A program made the position numbers and the translations under genes. From NCBI GenBank assembly GCA_016929815.1, contig JAFGIC010000524.1:1-5121 (forward strand): a DNA stretch of 5,121 bases. The letters are read 5' to 3'. Numbering within the stretch: the stretch's first letter is position 1; every line of letters begins with the position of its first letter. Below the pieces are notes generated by a model. That model worked only from the letters and a program-made list of their open reading frames with translations, was not told where the DNA came from and did no database searches. This DNA is from Deltaproteobacteria bacterium (GTDB lineage Bacteria; Desulfobacterota; DSM-4660; Desulfatiglandales; HGW-15). Positions 1 to 4,681 of the stretch are shown here, in pieces.

Positions 1-18
1 AATCTCAGGTATGTCCGT

Positions 19-50
19 TGGCCTGTAAATTGACTTAATTATGTTATAAT
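19..50 (+). promoter_or_regulatory. Promoter region upstream of cheX (extended -10; weak sigma-54-like alternative)
   Basis: A perfect -10 hexamer TATAAT lies at 45-50, preceded by TG at 42-43 with one base between, which makes an extended -10 (TGTTATAAT). No good -35 stands 16-18 bases upstream; the TTGACT at 30-35 is only 9 bases away. Extended -10 promoters can work without a -35, so transcription would start near 57. An overlapping alternative is a sigma-54-like site: TGGC at 19-22 and TTG at 30-32 have the right spacing, but the usual GC of the -12 box reads GA. The extended -10 reading is preferred. Confidence 0.45.
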
Positions 51-100
51 AAATTTTAGAAATTTGCATTGAAATCCGATAATGAATTAATAATAATATA

Positions 101-107
101 AAAGGAG
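101..107 (+). promoter_or_regulatory. Ribosome binding site of cheX
   Basis: AAAGGAG lies 8 bases before the ATG at 116. It is a strong Shine-Dalgarno match in an AT-rich leader and supports that start codon. Confidence 0.8.
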
Positions 108-115
108 AGTAATAT

Positions 116-577
116 ATGGATGTTCGTTACATAAATCCCTTTATCGAATCTACAATTCATGTTCTTCAGACAATGTCCTCTATTACGGCGAGGGTGGGAA
201 AGCCCTATCTTAAGAAAGATGAGGTCGCAAAAGGCGACGTCTCCGGAATAATAGGCCTTGCAGGGGATGTCAAGGGAAGTATATCGGTAAGTTTCAGAGA
301 GTCATGCATTCTTCCCATAGTATCCAACATGTTCGGTGAAAGACTGACTGAACTGAATGACGAGGTAAAAGATGCAGTGGGCGAGATATCCAATATGATT
401 TCCGGCCAGGCGAGACAAAAACTCGAACTGATCGGAAGAAACTTGCAGGCGGCTATACCAATTGTTATAATGGGGAGAGATCATACTATTTCTCATATTA
501 CCAAAGACAAGATTGTTGCGATTCCATTTATGACTGATAACGGGGAATTTACAATTGAAGTCAGCTTCGAAGAATAG
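116..577 (+). CDS. cheX: CheX-family chemotaxis phosphatase
   Basis: This is a 153-residue cytoplasmic protein of the CheC/CheX/FliY phosphatase family, which speeds loss of the phosphoryl group from CheY-P and so ends the signal. The family's catalytic E-x-x-N motif is seen as Glu90 and Asn93 within GEISNMISG. The N-terminal opening (RYINPFIESTIHVL, from residue 4) and the GIIGLAGDVKGSISVSF stretch near residues 44-60 are typical of CheX. Only one E-x-x-N motif is present, as in CheX and unlike CheC, which usually has two. Length fits the family (about 150-160). The ATG start has a strong ribosome binding site. The next gene, 30 bases downstream, encodes a CheY-like receiver, its likely substrate. 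No CheA, CheW or receptor gene lies in the window, so the upstream kinase is unknown. The family call is firm; the partner is inferred from adjacency. Confidence 0.9.
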   Translation: MDVRYINPFIESTIHVLQTMSSITARVGKPYLKKDEVAKGDVSGIIGLAGDVKGSISVSFRESCILPIVSNMFGERLTELNDEVKDAVGEISNMISGQARQKLELIGRNLQAAIPIVIMGRDHTISHITKDKIVAIPFMTDNGEFTIEVSFEE

Positions 578-593
578 AAGGGATTATTCTCAT

Positions 594-600
594 GGGGGAG
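594..600 (+). promoter_or_regulatory. Ribosome binding site of the CheY-like gene
   Basis: GGGGGAG lies 7 bases before the ATG at 608. It helps settle the start, because the other ATG at 592 opens a frame that stops after eight codons. Confidence 0.65.
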
Positions 601-607
601 CTTAGCC

Positions 608-982
608 ATGAATTATAATATTGCCATTCTTATTGTGGATGATTTCGAATCAATGAGGCGAATTGTCAAGGGCACATTGAAGTCTATAGGTTTCAGCAAT
701 TTTATAGAGGCGGAGGACGGTGTAGTCGCACTCAAAAAGCTTGAAAAGCATAAGATCGACCTTATTATTTCAGACTGGATCATGCCCAATATGAACGGGC
801 TGGATTTTTTAAAGGCAGTTAAAGGCAACGATAAATATAAAAACATCCCGTTTATTATGGTAACGGCTGAAGGACAGAAGGGAAATGTCCTTGAGGCTAT
901 CAACGCGGGCGTCAACAATTATATCGTAAAACCCTTTACACCCGAAACACTGAATGCCAAGCTTCAGAAGGTGCTTGACTGA
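608..982 (+). CDS. cheY: Single-domain CheY-like response regulator
   Basis: This is a 124-residue stand-alone receiver domain with no output domain. It receives a phosphoryl group from a histidine kinase and signals by protein contact, classically at the flagellar motor switch. All receiver residues are visible at spacings matching enteric CheY: acidic pair Asp11-Asp12, phospho-acceptor Asp56 (SDWIMPNMNG), Thr86, the switch aromatic Tyr105 and Lys108 (KPF). The DWxMPxMNGL and VTAEG segments are especially CheY-like rather than generic receiver. It follows cheX by 30 bases on the same strand, so the two are probably cotranscribed from the promoter near 45-50. The downstream neighbour is convergent, with a 12-base gap and no visible hairpin terminator. 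Receiver identity is nearly certain. That it is the motor-binding CheY, not another single-domain receiver such as one for adaptation or type IV pili, is inferred. Confidence 0.9.
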   Translation: MNYNIAILIVDDFESMRRIVKGTLKSIGFSNFIEAEDGVVALKKLEKHKIDLIISDWIMPNMNGLDFLKAVKGNDKYKNIPFIMVTAEGQKGNVLEAINAGVNNYIVKPFTPETLNAKLQKVLD

Positions 983-994
983 GGCAGCTCTATA

Positions 995-1900
995 TTATTC
1001 CCTGGTGTACAATTCCATTTGAATCAGGATTGTTGCGTCACCGGACGCCTCCGGCAAGGCAGGGACAGGGTCTTTCAGGGCGCCCAGGGCGTCAAGCCTT
1101 GAGATAAAATGCTGATAATTGGCATAGGGGACAGAAAGTGTCAGAGATGAAGGGTAACCGTTCTCTATATTATTAACCCTGGATATAACATTTCCTTCGA
1201 TATAATTTATTATTTCATCTATTTTCAGATTAACCTCATCAGGCGTTATTACTATTTCCCTGGTAACGTCCCCGTTTTCGGTCTGCCGTAAATATTGGCT
1301 ATTCGATATGTCACCGGAAATTGGGTTGCCGTAAGATACACTCCGGGATGGTATAGCCACTGTCTCCTGGCGCGTTTTCAGAGAAAGGGCCAATCTGACG
1401 GGTATCTCCTGTTGCTCAATCTGCGGGGCAACACCGCTGCCTGACGTCTGTTTCTTCGGTTTGTTATTTTCAGCGGTTTGTGCCGGCAAGACGCTATGAT
1501 CCGCCGCAATTTTTGTCTGTTCGTATCCCGGTCTTTTAATAAAAGCTTTTTCTCCTGAAGGGAGAAAATTAAATATCAAAAGGATAAGCATGGCAGTTGC
1601 AGCGAATGCCGCCAACTCGGCAGGTATCCTGAATCGCATTAATGATAAGGCTTCCCTGATCCTGTGGATAATTGAATCTTCATTTATCCTTTCGTGTATC
1701 CCTTCAAGGAAGTCGGCGGGCGCCTTGACCTGCCTGAAACTATGCAATCCGCTGATCACGGACCTTAACGCATCATGTTCCCGGCTGCATTCCCGGCAGG
1801 CAAGCAGATGTTCACTAACAGCGGCCATTTTCGCGGGCTCCAGGTCGCCGTCGATATAATACGAGATAAGCCGTCTGATATGAGTGCATTCCGAATTCAA
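995..1900 (-). CDS. Membrane anti-sigma factor with zinc-finger (zf-HC2/ZAS) domain
   Basis: This 301-residue protein probably binds and silences the ECF sigma factor encoded just upstream. The N-terminal cytoplasmic part carries the zinc anti-sigma signature H-x3-C-x2-C (His31, Cys35, Cys38), with Cys5 as the likely fourth ligand. One hydrophobic segment at about 93-113 should span the inner membrane. The rest, about 185 residues, would be periplasmic: a polar low-complexity linker, then a folded domain from about residue 195 with the look of DUF2275/DUF4349-type C-terminal regions (the family name is from memory). The start is TTG. It is preferred because the next ATG, at codon 25, would lose Cys5, and because AGGAGA sits 6 bases upstream. 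The TTG overlaps the sigma stop codon as TTGA, which suggests translational coupling and balanced synthesis. The signal that releases the sigma factor cannot be read from the sequence. Confidence 0.85.
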   Translation of the reverse strand: MNSECTHIRRLISYYIDGDLEPAKMAAVSEHLLACRECSREHDALRSVISGLHSFRQVKAPADFLEGIHERINEDSIIHRIREALSLMRFRIPAELAAFAATAMLILLIFNFLPSGEKAFIKRPGYEQTKIAADHSVLPAQTAENNKPKKQTSGSGVAPQIEQQEIPVRLALSLKTRQETVAIPSRSVSYGNPISGDISNSQYLRQTENGDVTREIVITPDEVNLKIDEIINYIEGNVISRVNNIENGYPSSLTLSVPYANYQHFISRLDALGALKDPVPALPEASGDATILIQMELYTRE

Positions 1901-2505
1901 ATAATATCTCCTAATTTTTCCCTGAGGCTGTGCCTTGCCCTGGAAAGCCTGGATTTTAGTGTGCCGAGTTTGAATCCCGTAATATCCGTAATCTCTTCAT
2001 AGGAAAGGCCCTCTATATCACGGAGGATTACAACGGATTTCTGGTCTGAAGGCAGTGTATTGATAGCCTTCTGCAGGGCGTTCATCATCTCTTTATTTTC
2101 CAGGGATGCAACAGGATTTTCATTTGAATATGCCATGAATTCAAATTGAGAGCCTTCAAGGGATCCCTCCGAGTTTTCAGTCCATGCCTCATTCTTTCTG
2201 AATCTGTACCACAGAGATTTAACTCTGTTTTTACATGAATTGACCGCTATGCGGTAAAGCCATGTATAAAATGATGATTCAAACCTGAAATTATTCAAGG
2301 ACTTAAATGCCTTTAAAAATACATCCTGCGAAGTGTCTTCCGCCTCATGAGAATCGCCCAGAAAACGGAGGCACAGGTTGAATATACGATCCTTATATCT
2401 CATCACAAGGGCGTCAAAGGCGTAATTCTCGCCTTTATGAAATGCCCTGATAAGGGCAAAATCATCCATTTGAGCCTGTGTGATGTTAGCTTGTTCGCTA
2501 TTCAT
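1897..2505 (-). CDS. ECF (sigma-70 family, RpoE-like) RNA polymerase sigma factor
   Basis: This is an extracytoplasmic-function sigma factor that directs RNA polymerase to a stress or envelope regulon. Counting from the ATG at 2505 it has 202 residues. Region 2 spans roughly residues 30-96, with the AEDTSQDVFLKAF helix and TWLYRIAVN. A polar linker with acidic and serine-rich stretches covers about 100-135. Region 4 spans about 140-198 (LPSDQKSVVILRDIEGLSYEEI, then GTLKSRLSRAR as the recognition helix). There is no region 1 or 3, as expected for ECF factors. The start is uncertain. TTG 2517 and ATG 2505 lack a good ribosome binding site. ATG 2469 has AGG 5 bases upstream and gives a 190-residue protein beginning MDDFALIRAF, very like typical ECF N-termini. 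The anti-sigma gene overlaps its stop by 4 bases, and an ECF-type promoter precedes it. The target regulon is unknown. Confidence 0.9.
   Translation of the reverse strand: MNSEQANITQAQMDDFALIRAFHKGENYAFDALVMRYKDRIFNLCLRFLGDSHEAEDTSQDVFLKAFKSLNNFRFESSFYTWLYRIAVNSCKNRVKSLWYRFRKNEAWTENSEGSLEGSQFEFMAYSNENPVASLENKEMMNALQKAINTLPSDQKSVVILRDIEGLSYEEITDITGFKLGTLKSRLSRARHSLREKLGDII
1907..1912 (-). promoter_or_regulatory. Ribosome binding site of the anti-sigma gene, inside the sigma gene
   Basis: On the minus strand AGGAGA lies 6 bases before the TTG at 1900, within the last codons of the sigma gene. It supports the rare TTG start and coupling to sigma translation. Confidence 0.7.
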
Positions 2506-2509
2506 TTTG

Positions 2510-2537
2510 TTAGACAAAAATCTTATTGAAATGTTCC
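2510..2537 (-). promoter_or_regulatory. Candidate ECF-type (sigma-E-like) autoregulatory promoter
   Basis: On the minus strand, GGAACAT (2537-2531) is followed after 16 bases by TCTAA (2514-2510). This closely resembles the RpoE-class consensus GGAACTT, about 16 bases, TCTGA/TCTAA. The -35 starts on the base right after the pyrF stop codon (2540-2538), so the promoter fills the pyrF-sigma gap. Transcription would begin near 2502-2505, at or just inside the ATG at 2505. That favours translation from the ATG at 2469, or a leaderless message from 2505. Autoregulation is common for ECF factors. Which sigma factor uses this site is inferred. Confidence 0.6.
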
Positions 2538-3350
2538 CTATCTGTATTTATTTATCTCATCCCTCAATTCAGCGGCCGCCTTTCTCGCTGCATCTGCAAA
2601 GCCTTTTCCCTTGCCTGCATATATTATTCCACGGGAGGAGTTTATGATCATGCCGGCCCCTTTGCTGTCCTTTCCGTTTAACACAGCCTTTTCAACGTCC
2701 CCACCCTGGGCGCCGATGCCAGGAACAAGGAGGGGCATATCACCAACAATGGAACGGACCTCCATCAATTCGTCGGGGTATGTGGCTCCCACAACAAGGG
2801 CGACATTGCCTTCACGGTTCCATTCCCTTGCGGCCTTTGCGGCAATGATCATGTAGATCTTTTCTCCGCAGACTTCAAGATCCTGTATGTCCCTTGCGCC
2901 CGGATTTGATGTCCGGCATAATATGATTACTCCCTTTTCCCTGTAACTTAGAAAAGGTTCGAGGGTATCACCTCCCATGTAGGGATTTACCGTCACCGCA
3001 TCTGCCCGGTAACGCTCGAAGGCCTCCCTTGCGTACATCTCCGCTGTGGAACCGATATCGCCCCGTTTCGCGTCCAGAATAACCGGTATGCCGGGATAAT
3101 TCATGTGTATGTATTCTATGGTCTTTTCCAGCTGCTGTTCAGCGCGCCACGGGGCATAATAGGCTATCTGAGGTTTATAGGCGCATACGATATCGGCAGT
3201 CGCGTCGATGACAGCCCTGTTGAATTCGAATATGGGTTCATCCGTTCCCCTGATATGGGCGGGAATCCTGTTGAAATCAGGGTCAAGCCCTACGCACAGG
3301 AGTGATTTATTATTTTTCCATGAGCATCCTATTGCCTCGACGAAATTCAT
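2538..3350 (-). CDS. pyrF: Orotidine 5'-phosphate decarboxylase (type 2)
   Basis: This cytoplasmic enzyme converts orotidine 5'-monophosphate to UMP, the last step of de novo pyrimidine synthesis. At 270 residues it fits the longer type 2 PyrF group, not the roughly 230-residue E. coli-like type. Visible motifs: LDPD at 22-25, Lys59 in the KPQ strand, the catalytic D-x-K-x-x-D set as Asp93, Lys95 and Asp98 in LDAKRGDIGSTA, the VPGIGAQGGD loop at 209-218, and the phosphate-binding NSSRGIIYA near 237-245 with Arg240. The segment after KPQIAYY reads APWRAEQQLE, where many type 2 enzymes have an E-A-x-G-like stretch; this looks like a subfamily variant. The ATG lies 3 bases after the thioesterase stop, with AGGA 7 bases upstream, so the two genes are surely cotranscribed. 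No other pyrimidine gene is in the window. The active site looks complete. Confidence 0.95.
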   Translation of the reverse strand: MNFVEAIGCSWKNNKSLLCVGLDPDFNRIPAHIRGTDEPIFEFNRAVIDATADIVCAYKPQIAYYAPWRAEQQLEKTIEYIHMNYPGIPVILDAKRGDIGSTAEMYAREAFERYRADAVTVNPYMGGDTLEPFLSYREKGVIILCRTSNPGARDIQDLEVCGEKIYMIIAAKAAREWNREGNVALVVGATYPDELMEVRSIVGDMPLLVPGIGAQGGDVEKAVLNGKDSKGAGMIINSSRGIIYAGKGKGFADAARKAAAELRDEINKYR

Positions 3351-3353
3351 TGC

Positions 3354-3785
3354 CTATTCCTCTTCATGTCTATTTATTAATCTGCCCTGCATCCTTTTTA
3401 CCAGTTCTTCCGGTATCCTGATGGGCTTCATGTCAGGGTTAAGGCAACCATGTACGGTGTAGCCTGTAACAAGAAGGATATTATCGCTGGAAAAGATCTC
3501 ATAATCAAAGCGCACCTTGATCCTCTTGACCTCTGTGATAGCGGTTTTAACCGTTATAAGAGAGTCATAGCCGACATTACTACGATATCTGGCGTTTGCC
3601 TCTGTAACCACCAGTATATATCCTTTACCCTCCATCTGAGAATAGGGAAACCCCAATTCCCTCATGTACTCGGATCTGCCGACCTCAAAATAAGTCAAAT
3701 AATTACCGTAATAAACGACCCCCATACGGTCCGTGTCCTTGTATCTTACCCTGATATCTGTATTGTGCCATCCGTTCTCTGTCAT
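3354..3785 (-). CDS. YbgC/FadM-family acyl-CoA thioesterase (hotdog fold)
   Basis: This 143-residue single-domain hotdog protein of the 4-hydroxybenzoyl-CoA thioesterase type hydrolyses acyl-CoA thioesters in the cytoplasm. The family signature is clear near the N-terminus: RYKDTDRMGVVYYGNYLTYFEVGRSE at residues 14-39, with Asp19 at the position of the catalytic aspartate and Glu34/Arg37 in the long helix that follows. The usual His after VVY is Tyr26 here, a substitution also tolerated in the family. ARYRSNVGYDS (about 65-75) is the expected second strand region. The start at ATG 3785 is backed by AGGAG 7 bases upstream. In many proteobacteria ybgC heads the tol-pal cluster; here its partner is pyrF instead, so the chain length and substrate cannot be told from context. 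It is the first gene of the minus-strand operon. Confidence 0.88.
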   Translation of the reverse strand: MTENGWHNTDIRVRYKDTDRMGVVYYGNYLTYFEVGRSEYMRELGFPYSQMEGKGYILVVTEANARYRSNVGYDSLITVKTAITEVKRIKVRFDYEIFSSDNILLVTGYTVHGCLNPDMKPIRIPEELVKRMQGRLINRHEEE

Positions 3786-3792
3786 TAAGTTG

Positions 3793-3797
3793 CTCCT
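3793..3797 (-). promoter_or_regulatory. Ribosome binding site of the thioesterase gene
   Basis: On the minus strand AGGAG lies 7 bases before the ATG at 3785, an ideal spacing. Confidence 0.75.
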
Positions 3798-3811
3798 GAA
3801 AATTTTTTCTA

Positions 3812-3840
3812 TAAATATCGTACTATTCTTTTAAAATCAA
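3812..3840 (-). promoter_or_regulatory. Candidate sigma-70 promoter of the thioesterase-pyrF operon
   Basis: On the minus strand TTGATT (3840-3835) and TATTTA (3817-3812) are 17 bases apart. The -35 matches 4 of 6 consensus bases and the -10 only 3 of 6, so this is a tentative call. The start would lie near 3805, giving a leader of about 20 bases that includes the ribosome binding site. The -35 lies inside one arm of the inverted repeat. Confidence 0.35.
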
Positions 3841-3856
3841 ATGAATGATTGATTTT
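3833..3856. repeat. Perfect 8-bp inverted repeat between divergent promoters, possible operator
   Basis: AAAATCAA (3833-3840) and TTGATTTT (3849-3856) are exact inverted copies separated by 8 bases. The arms are centred 16 bases apart, which suits a dimeric regulator better than an RNA hairpin. Each arm contains one of the two predicted divergent -35 boxes, so a bound protein could block both. The sequence is AT-rich, so chance is possible. Confidence 0.4.
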
Positions 3857-3877
3857 CGCACAAAAACTGATTATGTT
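3849..3877 (+). promoter_or_regulatory. Candidate sigma-70 promoter of tatC
   Basis: TTGATT (3849-3854) and TATGTT (3872-3877) are 17 bases apart, each matching 4 of 6 consensus bases. Transcription would start near 3884, leaving a leader of about 40 bases before the GTG start. Confidence 0.4.
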
Positions 3878-3912
3878 GCGATCTGATTTAATCCCGAGAA
3901 TGATCTGAAAGC

Positions 3913-3919
3913 AAAGGAG
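3913..3919 (+). promoter_or_regulatory. Ribosome binding site of tatC, supporting a GTG start
   Basis: AAAGGAG lies 5 bases before the GTG at 3925. The next in-frame ATG is codon 12 and has no comparable site before it, so the GTG is the likely start. Confidence 0.75.
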
Positions 3920-3924
3920 AAAAA

Positions 3925-4677
3925 GTGAAAGAAGAGGGTCATCAAAATAATGGCACAATGTCATTTATACAGCATCTGGAAGAGCTGAGAAAGCGAATAA
4001 TTGTCTGCCTTATAGCGGTCTGTATAACCTTTGCAGGGTCATATGCCTTTAAAGAGAAACTCTTTGAAATACTGATGCTGCCGCTTGAACATGCCATGTC
4101 TCCTGATCAGGATATGATCTTTACGGGGCTGACAGAGGCATTCTTCTGTTATCTGAAGACGGCGTTTATCGCGGGGCTTTTGTTTGCTGTTCCGGTTATT
4201 ATGTATGAGATGTGGCTCTTTGTGGCGCCCGGATTGTACGAAAATGAAAAAAGACTCCTGTTGCCCTTTGTTTCTCTTTCTTCTTTCTTTTTTATAGGAG
4301 GGGCGCTTTTCGGTTATTTTGTTGTATTTCCCTATGCCTTTAAATATTTAATGGGTTTCGGGACAGATTATGTCAAGGCATTCCCTTCCATGAGAGAATA
4401 CCTCAGTCTGGCCTCGCTTCTTCTTTTTGCCTTCGGAAGCACGTTTGAACTCCCTCTGGTCATGACCCTTCTGGCAAAGGCCCATGTTGTGTCGGCCTCT
4501 TTTCTGAGCAAGTACCGCAAGTATGCAACACTCCTTATTTTTACAGCTGCGGCAATAATTACGCCTACAACGGACCCCTTTAACCTGTTCCTGATGGCGG
4601 TCCCGCTGATGATCCTTTATGAGGTAGGTATCATAGGCGCAAGGATATTCGGCAAGAAGGTTAAAAAGGAGGCATGA
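3925..4677 (+). CDS. tatC: Sec-independent (twin-arginine) translocase subunit TatC
   Basis: TatC is the inner-membrane core of the twin-arginine translocase. With TatA/TatB it recognises RR signal peptides and exports folded, often cofactor-bearing proteins. At 250 residues it has the family length and six hydrophobic segments at about 26-42, 73-94, 113-136, 160-182, 200-213 and 219-238. Signature residues are present: HLEELRKRI at 17-25 in the cytoplasmic N-terminus (signal-peptide site), P-V-I-M-Y-E at 90-95 leading into WLFVAPGLYENEKR (cytoplasmic loop), the intramembrane Glu175 in FELPL, and ITPTTDP at 212-218. The start is GTG. A lysine-rich tail (GKKVKKEA) ends the protein. No tatA or tatB gene adjoins it, so those subunits must be encoded elsewhere. 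It stands alone on the plus strand, divergent from the thioesterase operon and ending 4 bases from the convergent cyclase gene. Confidence 0.95.
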   Translation: MKEEGHQNNGTMSFIQHLEELRKRIIVCLIAVCITFAGSYAFKEKLFEILMLPLEHAMSPDQDMIFTGLTEAFFCYLKTAFIAGLLFAVPVIMYEMWLFVAPGLYENEKRLLLPFVSLSSFFFIGGALFGYFVVFPYAFKYLMGFGTDYVKAFPSMREYLSLASLLLFAFGSTFELPLVMTLLAKAHVVSASFLSKYRKYATLLIFTAAAIITPTTDPFNLFLMAVPLMILYEVGIIGARIFGKKVKKEA

Positions 4678-4681
4678 CCCG

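Noticed and set aside
30..50. TTGACT (30-35) and TATAAT (45-50) as a standard -35/-10 pair
   Set aside because: The spacer is only 9 bases, far below the 16-18 needed. The -10 is better explained by its TGn extension.
571..590. Inverted repeat AGAATA/TATTCT around the cheX stop codon as a terminator
   Set aside because: A six-pair stem with four A-T pairs, an 8-base loop and no T-tract is too weak, and cheY follows closely with its own ribosome binding site.
592..618. ATG at 592 as the start of the CheY-like gene
   Set aside because: It is out of frame with the receiver and meets a stop after eight codons. The ATG at 608 has the better-placed ribosome binding site.
983..994. Terminator between the convergent cheY-like and anti-sigma genes
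   Set aside because: Only 12 bases lie between them, and I saw no hairpin with a T-run in the flanking coding ends.
1780..1800. Second GGAACAT box on the minus strand, inside the anti-sigma gene
   Set aside because: No TCTAA or TCTGA-like -10 follows at 15-17 bases, and it is within coding sequence.
2611..2856. Open frame on the plus strand opposite pyrF
   Set aside because: It is antisense to a gene with a complete set of PyrF motifs and has no recognisable domain; it is a shadow of pyrF codons. The same holds for the plus-strand frames at 1590-1859, 1775-2002, 2347-2529, 3105-3305, 3208-3462 and 3450-3788.
4255..4300. Pyrimidine-rich run resembling a T-tract or regulatory site
   Set aside because: It lies inside tatC and encodes a membrane segment rich in Phe, Ser and Leu, whose codons give such runs.
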